Assembly: GCF_018390535.1 (NCBI RefSeq) | Contig: NZ_JAHBBW010000003.1 | Location: forward strand, 124,001-188,000 | Direction: 5' to 3' | Source of the DNA: Bacteroides propionicigenes | Lineage (GTDB): Bacteria > Bacteroidota > Bacteroidia > Bacteroidales > Bacteroidaceae | Length of the DNA: 64,000 nucleotides | Part shown: in pieces, positions 1-8,799 of the stretch | How the letters are laid out: each line of letters opens with the position of its first letter | How positions within the stretch are numbered: position 1 is the stretch's first letter | The notes under the pieces: model-generated | What the model saw: the letters and a program-made list of their open reading frames with translations, nothing else | The model's database searches: none | What the model was told of the DNA's origin: nothing | Position numbers and translations under genes: made by a program

Positions 1-1
1 T

Positions 2-205
2 GTAGGTGATGATATTCCGGATATGGAAGTGATGAGTACTTGCGGTCTGCCCTGTTGTCCGAGGGATGCTACTCCTGAAGTAAAATCTATTGCCCGTTAT
101 ATATCCCATAAAGACGGAGGATATGGATGCGGACGTGACATCGTGGAGCAGTTCCTCAAAGTAAAGGGCCTTTGGATGGCGGACGAGAGGGCGTTTGGTT
201 GGTAA
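2..205 (+). CDS. kdsC: KDO 8-phosphate phosphatase, 3' end only (partial)
   Basis: The window begins inside this gene; 67 C-terminal residues remain, reading in frame from base 2. The visible part starts at HAD-superfamily motif IV (VGDDIPDME), whose acidic residues hold Mg2+, and continues with the Gly-rich tail [14 protein letters not shown] typical of KdsC. This enzyme removes phosphate from 3-deoxy-D-manno-octulosonate 8-phosphate, giving KDO for the lipid A core in the cytoplasm. The next gene, maf, starts 50 bp downstream on the same strand, so the two are probably co-transcribed. The family assignment rests on the tail alone; another small HAD phosphatase is possible but less likely. 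Confidence 0.75.
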   Translation, partial: VGDDIPDMEVMSTCGLPCCPRDATPEVKSIARYISHKDGGYGCGRDIVEQFLKVKGLWMADERAFGW

Positions 206-255
206 TTTCTATTAGCTGATAATTTATAGTTTAAATTCATAATTCACAGGAAGTC

Positions 256-840
256 ATGTTAGACAATCTAAAGAAATATAAAGTAATCCTTGCTTCTAAT
301 TCTCCTCGCCGTAAGGAGTTGTTGTCTGGGTTGGGCGTGAGTTACGAAGTACGTACTTTGCCGGATGTAGACGAGTCGTATCCCGATACTTTGCAAGGGG
401 CAGATATACCTCTTTATATAGCGAAAGAAAAAGCGGATGCCTATCGGAATATGTTGCAGCCGGGTGAACTGATGATAACTGCCGATACCATTGTGTGGCT
501 GGACGGGAGAGTGCTTGGAAAACCTAAGGACAGGGAAGATGCCTTATGTATGTTGCGGGATATGTCCGATCGTACTCATGAAGTATTTACCGGTGTCTGC
601 ATAACCACAACAGAGTGGCAGCGAAGTTTTGCCGCCCAGACAGAAGTTCGTTTCTCCAAACTTAGTGAAGAGGAAATTATTTATTACGTAGATAAGTTCC
701 AGCCGATGGATAAAGCCGGCGCTTATGGAGTACAAGAATGGATTGGCTTTATCGGAGTGGAAAATATTTCAGGTAGTTATTATAATATTATGGGTTTACC
801 GGTGCAACGGCTTTATAAGGAACTCTCAACTCTCAACTAA
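256..840 (+). CDS. maf: Maf family nucleoside triphosphate pyrophosphatase
   Basis: A 194-residue protein of full family length. It carries the Maf signature near the N-terminus (ASNSPRRKELL, residues 14-24), the central TADTIVWLDGRVLGKP block with the catalytic Asp, and DKAGAYGVQEW near residue 155. Maf proteins hydrolyse dTTP, UTP or modified NTPs to the monophosphate and pyrophosphate, a house-cleaning role; they were first noted as septum inhibitors. The spacing of the motifs fits the YhdE (dTTP/UTP) subgroup, which is an inference. The 3' end overlaps the convergent TPR gene by 4 bp. Confidence 0.9.
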   Translation: MLDNLKKYKVILASNSPRRKELLSGLGVSYEVRTLPDVDESYPDTLQGADIPLYIAKEKADAYRNMLQPGELMITADTIVWLDGRVLGKPKDREDALCMLRDMSDRTHEVFTGVCITTTEWQRSFAAQTEVRFSKLSEEEIIYYVDKFQPMDKAGAYGVQEWIGFIGVENISGSYYNIMGLPVQRLYKELSTLN

Positions 841-3032
841 ACCAAATCTCTTATTAATGGTATGTCTTTTTCGTTTATACCCAGTTTGATAAGGGTTTCT
901 TTATCTTTGTCGAACATATCAAGGAAAGTCTCCCGATTTCCGCTTTCCGAGGTGGCTTTCCCGTATAATTCCGCTACCTTTTCCATATTTCCCAGTCGCA
1001 ACGCTACGTGCCCTGCATTGAGATAATCTGTGGCAATAGGTTTGAGGGCAAGCACCTTATTATAATATCGCATGGCCTGTTCAAATTTTCCACTGACAAA
1101 TGAGCACCAGCCTATGGCACGCCATGCCTTGATGCAATCATTCTCCATGAGATCCAGTTTAAAGAAGCACTGCAAGGCTTCTTCATAGCGTTCCAATTCT
1201 GCCAGGCAACTGCCGATGAAGAATATGACGCTTCTGTTTTCCGGCTGTATGGCTTCTACCTTTTTGTAATGCTCCAGCGCCGATGCAAAGTCGCGTAATT
1301 GGCGATAGCAAGTGGCAAGGTGGCGGATGGTCCATACATGATCGGGCTTCAGTACATCCGCTTTCCGGTAAGCGCTGATGGCCTCTTTGTAGCGTTTCTC
1401 CTTTTGCAGGCAATATCCGGTTTTTTGAAAGATGTCTGCATCGGCATAATTCATATCTATTATTTCTTGGTAGATACTTAAAGCTTCAGTCGGGCGCTCT
1501 TTGCGGAAATGAAAATCAGCTATAGTAACCAATAATTCCGGTTTGCACAAAATATCTTTCAGTGCCGGGATACGGTGCAGAGTTATTTCCTCTTTGAAAA
1601 TATCACGGAATTCATGACGGCGTTGGCTTAACTTGAAGAAGCGGTATAGATCGTGGATGTACTGGTTGCTGATAACATCCGGACGCTGTGCGTACTGTCT
1701 TAATCCGGACGACTTGCTTTCGTCCATTAATTCATTCAGGTCCTGTGATGTCATTTGGCTTAGCATCATATTGCGTTGTGCTTGCGGAATATGTGCCATA
1801 GTAAAGCATAATGAATACTTATCACTGTTGCAGAAAAAGCCTGATTGTAGTATTAATGATAGAATGGCATTGTCTCCTGTCGGTTTCAGTCCAAACTCCC
1901 GTATAATACTGGAATGTTGCATATCGAACGGATAGAACCAGTTGTGTGGGTCTTGGAAAAACGGATAGCTCTTGAGTTGGGCAAATGTACTCATATATAC
2001 ATCGGCGCCTTCCAGTTGCAGTTCATTCATTTCACGTATCTTATCACCCAATCCGGATTGTTCAAACGCTTTCTCCCAATCCGGGTTACGGTCGTTTTCA
2101 TCTATGTTTTCCTCGAAGCCGTACTTCATGTTGCGCATGATACTTACGTTCTTCATCATTTCCGGAATGATTTCTTCGCGCATCTTCTTGTCTATCTTCT
2201 CTGTCTCCTGACTGCGGAGCAGCTGGATGTAAATCCGGTTCAGTTGTTTGCCGAAACTGCCGTCTTCATTAAGAAGCAACAATCTTGCTTCCAACTCAGG
2301 ATATAGCCACAGACGGTTGGAGTGTATGTGTAGCACAATGGCAAGAACTACCAAAGCACGTTGGCTGACTTGTGTATCAGCGTGCATTGTGGCATCCAGT
2401 AACCAAGAGAACTTGCGCGGATCAAAACATTCCATTAAGCTAAGTAGAATAGCTCCTGTAAATAAGCATAAATCATTTACCGGCAGCAACTCGGAATCTA
2501 AATATGTTTTGGCTTCCTGTTCTTCTTCCGTTGTCCAGCCGCTGTTTCCCCATGTTGTAAGAAACAGATATTGGGCAGTTTCTTCGTGACGTTTCAAAGC
2601 ACTGTCCAAACTCTTTTTATTGTCCGGCATGAGTTGGCAAACCGCCATGTCATCCTGAAACGATTCCAAAACTTTCAGCCATGAGGACATGCCATAGCCG
2701 GCTACCATATTCCTTTTATTCTTGTGCAGGGCATGGTAATAGTGAGTGGAAACTTCATCGAGCAAGCTGACACGCGTCTGTTCGGCAATTTCCCATGTTT
2801 CTGCCAAAAGTTGCCGGTATAGTTTCTGCCGTTCCGGATCGTTTACGCCTTGACGCATATATTGCAACATATATTGGTAGGACATCTTAGCCTGTTCCAA
2901 GCGGCTGCGAAGAGTCCAATCGTTGCAGTTCCATAAAAAGGCTTCCAGTTGTACCTGAGCCTCTTTCAGACGTTTCTGTTCCAATAGACTGACTATATGT
3001 TGATATTGCTCTTGTATGGCTTGCTCGTTCAT
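837..3032 (-). CDS. Tetratricopeptide repeat protein
   Basis: A 731-residue cytoplasmic protein without a signal peptide. Roughly residues 495-700 form about five to six consecutive TPR units (for example ALSIYQEIIDMN, AISAYRKADVLKPDH, ALEHYKKVEAIQPEN, AMRYYNKVLALKP), which make a helical scaffold for protein binding. The N-terminal two thirds is helical and I do not recognise it. No catalytic motif is seen. It overlaps maf tail to tail. A -7 element (TACATTTG on the minus strand, 3064-3071) lies 32 bp before the start, so it probably has its own promoter. The partner is unknown. Confidence 0.8.
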   Translation of the reverse strand: MNEQAIQEQYQHIVSLLEQKRLKEAQVQLEAFLWNCNDWTLRSRLEQAKMSYQYMLQYMRQGVNDPERQKLYRQLLAETWEIAEQTRVSLLDEVSTHYYHALHKNKRNMVAGYGMSSWLKVLESFQDDMAVCQLMPDNKKSLDSALKRHEETAQYLFLTTWGNSGWTTEEEQEAKTYLDSELLPVNDLCLFTGAILLSLMECFDPRKFSWLLDATMHADTQVSQRALVVLAIVLHIHSNRLWLYPELEARLLLLNEDGSFGKQLNRIYIQLLRSQETEKIDKKMREEIIPEMMKNVSIMRNMKYGFEENIDENDRNPDWEKAFEQSGLGDKIREMNELQLEGADVYMSTFAQLKSYPFFQDPHNWFYPFDMQHSSIIREFGLKPTGDNAILSLILQSGFFCNSDKYSLCFTMAHIPQAQRNMMLSQMTSQDLNELMDESKSSGLRQYAQRPDVISNQYIHDLYRFFKLSQRRHEFRDIFKEEITLHRIPALKDILCKPELLVTIADFHFRKERPTEALSIYQEIIDMNYADADIFQKTGYCLQKEKRYKEAISAYRKADVLKPDHVWTIRHLATCYRQLRDFASALEHYKKVEAIQPENRSVIFFIGSCLAELERYEEALQCFFKLDLMENDCIKAWRAIGWCSFVSGKFEQAMRYYNKVLALKPIATDYLNAGHVALRLGNMEKVAELYGKATSESGNRETFLDMFDKDKETLIKLGINEKDIPLIRDLV

Positions 3033-3063
3033 AAGATTGTATTCGTTAAGTGATTATACTCTA

Positions 3064-3071
3064 CAAATGTA
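3064..3071 (-). promoter_or_regulatory. Bacteroidota -7 element for the TPR gene
   Basis: Reads TACATTTG on the minus strand, matching TAnnTTTG, 31 bp before the ATG at 3032. No convincing -33 TTTG was found. Confidence 0.4.
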
Positions 3072-3110
3072 CAAAAAGAATGCCAAAATGTTCGGTAGGA
3101 GTTAAAGAAG

Positions 3111-4136
3111 TTAGAATCTAACCTGTAATTGCGCTTGCAACAGGTTGGAAGATTCTCCCTTATGAGGATTACAATAAGTATATTGTGCTTGCAAGCGGCA
3201 TTTGGGGTAGAACCACCATTGTACACCGGCTACATAGTTGCTCTGTTTATAATCCTGCGCTTTATCTTTATTGAAGTAATCGTAAGATGCTACTATATCG
3301 AACTTGGGAAGTACATGTACGGACGCTGTTGCATAATATCCGTCACTTTTTATATGTCCGTCTTTACCGGCAAGATATTCGGTGCGCAAACTGACAGGCT
3401 TTGTCTGAATGGTAGCTCCTGCCGACCAGCGGTTTCGTGTGTAGTTGTCACCTACGGCTATGTCCGGATTGATGGCAGATGCGACTACTGCACATCCTTT
3501 GCCTTTGATGAACGAACCACCTACCGACAACCAATCGAGCGGATGAACCATTAAGCCGCCTACTATATCTTTTTGATTATTCTTGTCTTTAAGATTGATG
3601 CCTTGTCCATTCATAACGGCAAAGTTATAACTCAGTTTCTTCTTGAAAAGGTCACCGTAGATGAGGATTCCCATATCACGGCCGCTACTTGAACCGTACA
3701 AAGGATCGCTTCCATTGATACCTGCCAGATAGTTGACTGCCTGTGAATAACAGCTTATCAGCTCTACAAAACAGGGTGACATAGGATTCTCGATAGTGTA
3801 CATCGTTTTGAACTGTCCGATACGGGCAGTGAGTTGAGGCAGGAACTGATATTCTGTATAGGCTTCCAGTATTTTTCCGGTATTGGCGAAGCTATACATG
3901 AAGTAACACGACCATTTATCGGTAATTTTACCGCGTGCCATAAATATAACTCGTTTGAGGTCGAAAGTATTGCTGGCTTTTTCGCCGGCATCGTCATAGG
4001 TGTATCCCACTTGGGCATAACCTGCCAGAGTGATACGTTCTTTCAGTGTATTCACTACATCATTCAGGCACGCATCTTGGGCTTTTAACGTATATGCAGA
4101 GAGAAGAAGAAAGCAGGATAGTAGAATTCGTTTCAT
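3111..4136 (-). CDS. OprP/OprO-like outer-membrane porin
   Basis: A 341-residue secreted protein. Residues 1-19 are a signal peptide ending in LKAQ. The rest alternates short polar and aromatic beta strands and ends in a terminal Phe (LQVRF), the usual Bam recognition signature of outer-membrane barrels. Stretches such as LKRVIFMARGKITDKWSCYF and ARIGQFKTMYTIENPMSP fit the phosphate-selective porin O/P family. In Bacteroidota such small members are common; the solute is not predictable from sequence. It lies downstream of pgk on the same strand, separated by a likely terminator (4161-4188), so it is probably transcribed separately or by readthrough. Confidence 0.75.
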   Translation of the reverse strand: MKRILLSCFLLLSAYTLKAQDACLNDVVNTLKERITLAGYAQVGYTYDDAGEKASNTFDLKRVIFMARGKITDKWSCYFMYSFANTGKILEAYTEYQFLPQLTARIGQFKTMYTIENPMSPCFVELISCYSQAVNYLAGINGSDPLYGSSSGRDMGILIYGDLFKKKLSYNFAVMNGQGINLKDKNNQKDIVGGLMVHPLDWLSVGGSFIKGKGCAVVASAINPDIAVGDNYTRNRWSAGATIQTKPVSLRTEYLAGKDGHIKSDGYYATASVHVLPKFDIVASYDYFNKDKAQDYKQSNYVAGVQWWFYPKCRLQAQYTYCNPHKGESSNLLQAQLQVRF

Positions 4137-4153
4137 GTGTTGGATATATAATT

Positions 4154-4188
4154 AAAAAAAAAGCAACCCTTTTTTCAAAGAGCTGCCT
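4154..4188 (-). terminator. Rho-independent terminator after pgk
   Basis: On the minus strand AGGCAGCTCTTT pairs with AAAGGGTTGCTT (three G-U pairs; 4177-4188 with 4161-4172), followed by a run of T (A run at 4154-4160 on the plus strand). It sits just past the pgk stop. Confidence 0.65.
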
Positions 4189-4209
4189 TTTGTATTGATT
4201 AGATTCTTT

Positions 4210-5466
4210 TTATTCGTTGATAGCAGCGATACCCGGAAGAACTTTTCCTTCGATTGCTTCAAGCAATGCACCGCCACCGGTAGAAACGTAAGAAACACCG
4301 TTTGCCAAACCGAACTTGTTTACGCAAGCTACAGAGTCACCACCACCTACGAGTGAGAATGCACCGTTTTTGGTTGCTTCTACGATAGCTTCACCTACTG
4401 AACGTGAACCGTGAGTGAAGTTTTCGAATTCAAATACGCCTGTAGGACCGTTCCAAAGGATAGTCTTGGAATTCTTAATAACTTCAGCGAAGATTTTTTC
4501 AGTCTCAGGACCTATATCCAGACCTTCCCAGCCGTCAGGTATTTCATTTACTTTGCAGAACTGAGTGTTGGCGTCGTTAGAGAATGAGTCAGCAATTTTG
4601 GCATCTACAGCCAATACGAGGTTTACACCTTTTTCTTTTGCTTTCTTCAACAACTCGAGAGCCAAATCCAACTTGTCGTCTTCACAGATAGAAAGACCGA
4701 TTTTACCTCCTTGAGCTTTGGTGAAAGTATAAGTCATACCACCGGTGATAATAAGGTTGTCTACCTTGTTTAGCAGGTTTTCGATGATTTCAATCTTGGA
4801 AGATACTTTAGAACCACCCATGATAGCAGTGAACGGACGTTTGATGTCATTCAGCACTTTGTCCACAGCTTTCACTTCTTTTTCCATCAGGTAGCCGAAC
4901 ATCTTATTGTCTTTGTCGAAGTATTTAGCGATCAATGCTGTAGAAGCGTGTGCACGGTGAGCTGTACCGAATGCGTCGTTTACATAGCAGTCTGCATAAG
5001 AAGCCAATTTCTTGGTAAATTCTTTCTGACTTTCTTTAACTGCAGCTTTGGCGGCTTTCTTTTCTTCGTCTGTTGCGTCTTCAGCCAAACCGCGTGGTTT
5101 ACCTTCTTCCTCAGCGTAGAAACGGAGGTTTTCGAGCAACAGCACCTCACCCGGTTGCAGAGCGGCAGCCTTAACGGCAGCTTCTTCGCCCATACAGTCG
5201 TTAGCAAACTGTACTTCAACACCCAGCAGGTCTGACAAATGTTTCAGAATGTGCTTCAAAGAGAATTTGTCTGTCGCGCCTTTCGGACGGCCGAGGTGAG
5301 AACCGATGATAATACTGCCACCGTCAGCCAAAATCTTCTTCAATGTAGGAAGAGCGGCACGCATACGGGTATCGTCTGTAATGTTGAAGTTTTCGTCCAA
5401 GGGCACATTGAAGTCCACGCGAACGAATGCCTTTTTTCCGGCAAAGTTAAATTGATCAATTGTCAT
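4210..5466 (-). CDS. pgk: Phosphoglycerate kinase
   Basis: A 418-residue, full-length glycolytic kinase that moves phosphate between 1,3-bisphosphoglycerate and ADP in the cytosol. Seen: the N-terminal substrate loop [26 protein letters not shown], the basic [10 protein letters not shown] segment, [10 protein letters not shown], and the C-terminal nucleotide loops [11 protein letters not shown] and [11 protein letters not shown]-rich stretch around residues 130-150 ([14 protein letters not shown]) is the usual Bacteroidota insert. A -7 element (5515-5522) and downstream hairpin suggest a monocistronic unit. Confidence 0.97.
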   Translation of the reverse strand: MTIDQFNFAGKKAFVRVDFNVPLDENFNITDDTRMRAALPTLKKILADGGSIIIGSHLGRPKGATDKFSLKHILKHLSDLLGVEVQFANDCMGEEAAVKAAALQPGEVLLLENLRFYAEEEGKPRGLAEDATDEEKKAAKAAVKESQKEFTKKLASYADCYVNDAFGTAHRAHASTALIAKYFDKDNKMFGYLMEKEVKAVDKVLNDIKRPFTAIMGGSKVSSKIEIIENLLNKVDNLIITGGMTYTFTKAQGGKIGLSICEDDKLDLALELLKKAKEKGVNLVLAVDAKIADSFSNDANTQFCKVNEIPDGWEGLDIGPETEKIFAEVIKNSKTILWNGPTGVFEFENFTHGSRSVGEAIVEATKNGAFSLVGGGDSVACVNKFGLANGVSYVSTGGGALLEAIEGKVLPGIAAINE

Positions 5467-5514
5467 AATACTCTATTTTTATTTAAAAGTGTTACTATTT
5501 TCTTTTTGTGACGG

Positions 5515-5522
5515 CAAAGTTA
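5515..5522 (-). promoter_or_regulatory. Bacteroidota -7 element for pgk
   Basis: TAACTTTG on the minus strand, 49 bp upstream of the pgk start; it fits TAnnTTTG. The -33 box is not clear. Confidence 0.45.
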
Positions 5523-5557
5523 GTATTTATTTCTTTTTTTCGCTATGAAATCATTAT

Positions 5558-6232
5558 TTATTCTTCCCCTTCATTACTCTCTTTGTTAACTTTATACTTC
5601 CGGCAGTAATATTTGCACATCAATTGCAAACCGCAGTTGTCACATTGGGGGGTACGTGCCTGACATACATACCGTCCATGCAGGATGAGCCAATGGTGGG
5701 CGATGGGAATATCCGCTTCAGGAATATGTTTGACCAACTCCTTCTCCACACTGAACGGGGTGGTGCATTTGTCGGACACTAACCCTAAACGGTGGCTGAC
5801 ACGGAATACATGGGTATCTACCGCCATAGCGGCTTTGTTGAAAACTACCGACTGAATTACATTAGCTGTTTTACGTCCCACGCCGGGCAGTTTTACGAGT
5901 TCTTCCAATGTGTCGGGTACTTGGCTGTTAAAGTCTTTCACCAGCATTTTTGCCATGCCTACAAGGTGCTTGGCCTTATTGTTGGGATAAGACACACTGC
6001 GTATGTATTCAAATACTACTTCCGGTGTGGTAGCGGCAAGCGCTTCGGGAGTAGGAAAGTCCCGGTACAGAGGGGGAGTTATCATGTTTACCCGTTTATC
6101 CGTGCATTGGGCGGAAAGAATTACTGCAATCAATAGCTCATACGGATTGTTGTAATGCAACTCGGTTTCCGCTACGGGACGGTTTTCCCTGAACCAGGCG
6201 AGTATTTTTTCGTAACGTTCCTTTTTTCTCAT
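5558..6232 (-). CDS. nth: Endonuclease III (DNA glycosylase/AP lyase)
   Basis: A 224-residue base-excision repair enzyme that removes oxidised pyrimidines and nicks abasic sites. The helix-hairpin-helix LPGVGRKTANV carries the Schiff-base Lys (K121), and VDTHVFR carries the catalytic Asp (D139). The C-terminal [4Fe-4S] motif C-x6-C-x2-C-x5-C is intact (CQARTPQCDNC then CKYYC). The start codon overlaps the stop of the upstream MFS gene by 4 bp (ATGA), so the two are translationally coupled, with no obvious functional link. Confidence 0.96.
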   Translation of the reverse strand: MRKKERYEKILAWFRENRPVAETELHYNNPYELLIAVILSAQCTDKRVNMITPPLYRDFPTPEALAATTPEVVFEYIRSVSYPNNKAKHLVGMAKMLVKDFNSQVPDTLEELVKLPGVGRKTANVIQSVVFNKAAMAVDTHVFRVSHRLGLVSDKCTTPFSVEKELVKHIPEADIPIAHHWLILHGRYVCQARTPQCDNCGLQLMCKYYCRKYKVNKESNEGEE

Positions 6233-7425
6233 CGTAATTTGTTTTTATGATAATGAGGGGTAACCTTGCCATTGAAATAAAGCATGGAAATTATCGTCAG
6301 GCAGGCTCCGAAAAGATACGCCTTGTCGAAGGTGCTGATTTCGGCTATATATCCGCCTGTCAGCATACCGATACCTATCCCTACATCCCATGAGGTCAGG
6401 TAGGTAGAAGTTGCCGTACCTCGCTGATTGTTGGGAGCCAGATTTACAAACAGGGTATTGTAAGCCGGAAACATGATGCCGAAACCAATCCCGAGCAACA
6501 ATGCTACGGCAAAGAAGATGATGCTGCATGCCATGCTGTTCCAATTGATAATGTAGACGCAAGCCGAGAGCAGGAAGAAGCTGAATACAACAATGTATAG
6601 CCCTGCCGAAATTACTTGCGTTATTTTTCCCTTGTCTACAATCTTGCCGGAAAAGATACGGGAGATAGCCATGCCCACCGCCATAAAAGTAAAGAAAAAA
6701 CCGGTAGTCGCATTGATGCCGATTTCTTTGGCATACATGGCGACGTAATTGGTAGTCATTCCGTAAGGAATGGATAATAAAAGCAGGCTGATGCCCGCAG
6801 GAATACCTTTCAGCAGAATGAAACGGTCGAGTGAAATTGGTTCGCGTCTGACAGGTGGCTTGTATGGGGTCTTCACCAATGCGGCACAGATAAATCCGGC
6901 AATGCAGGAACCCAACGAGCAACAGAAAATGGTAGTATAACTCATACCTGCATCGTGCAGGAACAAACCGGACATCGGTCCCACTGCCATGGCTATGTTG
7001 TTGGAGAGCCCGTAATATCCGAGTCCTTCTCCGCGCCTTGATGAGGGCATAATGTCGATAACTACTGTGTTTCCGCCTACAGTCACCATACCGAATGATA
7101 CGCCGTGTATGATACGGAATAGGATGAACAGTGTCAGTGAGCCGGCTATGATATATCCGGCAAACATCGTCATAAAGATGAAGTAGGCCAGCAGATACAA
7201 AGGCTTACGGGCAAAGCTGTCCAAAAAATAGCCGGAGAACGGACGGATGCACAAAGCGGCTACCGTATAGCAGGAGAGGATGATACCAATGGTAGAGTTT
7301 CCTGCACTGAATACCTCGGATAGATAGAACGGTAATACGGGGATTAATAGCCAAAACCCGAAGTATAGCAGAAAGTTGGCTGCAAGAATAAAGCAATAGC
7401 TGGAAGTTACAAGCCTATCTTTCAT
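6229..7425 (-). CDS. MFS transporter (12 TM)
   Basis: A 398-residue major facilitator with about twelve hydrophobic helices. The conserved loop between TM2 and TM3 is recognisable (RPFSGYFLDSFARKPL), as is its second-half counterpart (ISRIFSGKIVDKGK). This organisation fits DHA1-type drug or sugar exporters; the substrate cannot be read from sequence. It is the first gene of a two-gene unit with nth (4-bp overlap). The 5' region carries the palindrome at 7465-7534. Confidence 0.85.
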   Translation of the reverse strand: MKDRLVTSSYCFILAANFLLYFGFWLLIPVLPFYLSEVFSAGNSTIGIILSCYTVAALCIRPFSGYFLDSFARKPLYLLAYFIFMTMFAGYIIAGSLTLFILFRIIHGVSFGMVTVGGNTVVIDIMPSSRRGEGLGYYGLSNNIAMAVGPMSGLFLHDAGMSYTTIFCCSLGSCIAGFICAALVKTPYKPPVRREPISLDRFILLKGIPAGISLLLLSIPYGMTTNYVAMYAKEIGINATTGFFFTFMAVGMAISRIFSGKIVDKGKITQVISAGLYIVVFSFFLLSACVYIINWNSMACSIIFFAVALLLGIGFGIMFPAYNTLFVNLAPNNQRGTATSTYLTSWDVGIGIGMLTGGYIAEISTFDKAYLFGACLTIISMLYFNGKVTPHYHKNKLR

Positions 7426-7464
7426 TGGGTGGAAATTTAATAAGATTGATAATAAATATACTTT

Positions 7465-7534
7465 TAGGCACGGATTACACGGATTTCACGGTTCCTTTTA
7501 ATCTAATCCGTGTTTTCCGTGTAATCCGTGCCTA
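7465..7534. repeat. Imperfect palindrome between pheS and the MFS gene
   Basis: Arms 7465-7491 and 7508-7534 are complementary except for three T-T positions; the outer 19 bp (TAGGCACGGATTACACGGA) are perfect. The loop is 16 bp. It lies between two minus-strand genes, downstream of pheS. It could act as a terminator for pheS, but no T run follows, and it has the look of a dispersed palindromic repeat. No second copy was seen in this window. Confidence 0.7.
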
Positions 7535-7620
7535 ATTAAAGAAATAAATAGTAAGCGAGTTTCAGTTTGGACATATCCCAACCTAATGCTTAATATAGAA
7601 ATATATAAGAGCGTTCTATA

Positions 7621-8655
7621 TTAATAAGCCGCTTCGAATTCTTTCAGGAAGCGTGTATCATTTTCAGAGAACAGGCGCAAGTCGTTTACACGGTATTTCA
7701 GGTTGGCGATGCGTTCTATACCCATACCTAAAGCGTAACCGCTGTACACCTTGCTGTCAATGCCGTTTAACTCCAATACATTGGGGTCAACCATACCGCA
7801 ACCTAAGATTTCAACCCAGCCTGTTCCTTTACAGAAGGGACATCCCTTGCCGCCGCAGATGTTACAGCTAATGTCCATTTCGGCACTTGGCTCCGTAAAC
7901 GGGAAGTACGAAGGACGGAGACGAATCTTAGTGTCCTTGCCGAACATTTCCTGAGCGAAGAGTAATAGGGCTTGCTTCAAGTCGGTGAACGATACGTTAC
8001 GGTCTATAAACAAGGCCTCTACCTGATGGAAGAATGCGTGTGCACGATAACTGATAGCTTCGTTACGATATACACGTCCCGGACAAAGCACCCGAATAGG
8101 CGGTTGAGTCGTTTCCATCACACGACTTTGTACACTGGATGTATGTGTGCGAAGGATGATATTATGTGATACATTCTCAGCATTATTTTCGATGAAGAAA
8201 GTATCCTGCATATCACGTGCCGGATGATCTTCGGCAAAGTTCATAGCTGAGAAAACGTGCCAGTCGTCTTCCACCTCCGGACCGTCGGCAATGTTGAATC
8301 CCATACGGGCGAATATATCAATGATCTCGTTTTTTACGATGCTGAGTGGGTGACGTGTCCCTAATTTTACGGGATAAGCCGAACGGGTAAGATCAAGGTC
8401 ATCGCAACCGTTGTCTTGGTTTTCGAATTGCTCTTTCAGAGTACTGATCTTTTCCTGCGCTTTGTTTTTAAGTTCATTCAGGCGCATACCTACTTCTTTT
8501 TTGAGTTCGGCAGGTACGTTGCGGAAGTCCGCCATCAGTTCATTAATGGCTCCCTTTTTGCTAAGGTACTTGATGCGAAGTGCTTCCAATTCCTCGGCGT
8601 TAGCGGCTTTCAGTGCTTCTACTTCTTGCAGAAGCTCGTTGATTTTAGCTATCAT
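7621..8655 (-). CDS. pheS: Phenylalanyl-tRNA synthetase alpha subunit
   Basis: A 344-residue catalytic subunit of the class II enzyme that charges tRNA-Phe, working as an alpha2-beta2 tetramer with PheT (not in the window). The N-terminal coiled coil binds tRNA. Motif 2 (GRVYRNEAISYRAHAFFHQV) and motif 3 (GYALGMGIERIANL) are present. Between them lies a Cys cluster, CNICGGKGCPFC, that looks like a zinc knuckle and is absent from the E. coli enzyme. A -7 element lies at 8696-8703. Confidence 0.96.
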   Translation of the reverse strand: MIAKINELLQEVEALKAANAEELEALRIKYLSKKGAINELMADFRNVPAELKKEVGMRLNELKNKAQEKISTLKEQFENQDNGCDDLDLTRSAYPVKLGTRHPLSIVKNEIIDIFARMGFNIADGPEVEDDWHVFSAMNFAEDHPARDMQDTFFIENNAENVSHNIILRTHTSSVQSRVMETTQPPIRVLCPGRVYRNEAISYRAHAFFHQVEALFIDRNVSFTDLKQALLLFAQEMFGKDTKIRLRPSYFPFTEPSAEMDISCNICGGKGCPFCKGTGWVEILGCGMVDPNVLELNGIDSKVYSGYALGMGIERIANLKYRVNDLRLFSENDTRFLKEFEAAY

Positions 8656-8695
8656 ATCGTTGTTATTATTTATTCTTTAAATGCATAAAACGGTG

Positions 8696-8703
8696 CAAAG
8701 ATA
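8696..8703 (-). promoter_or_regulatory. Bacteroidota -7 element for pheS
   Basis: TATCTTTG on the minus strand, 41 bp before the ATG; matches TAnnTTTG. Confidence 0.5.
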
Positions 8704-8799
8704 CAATTTTATCATTGTTTTGCCTTCAATCGCCGCATATTATTTTTTATGGTCATTTGTAGACTACTTTGTATCATGAGACGGATTTATGTATCTCAG

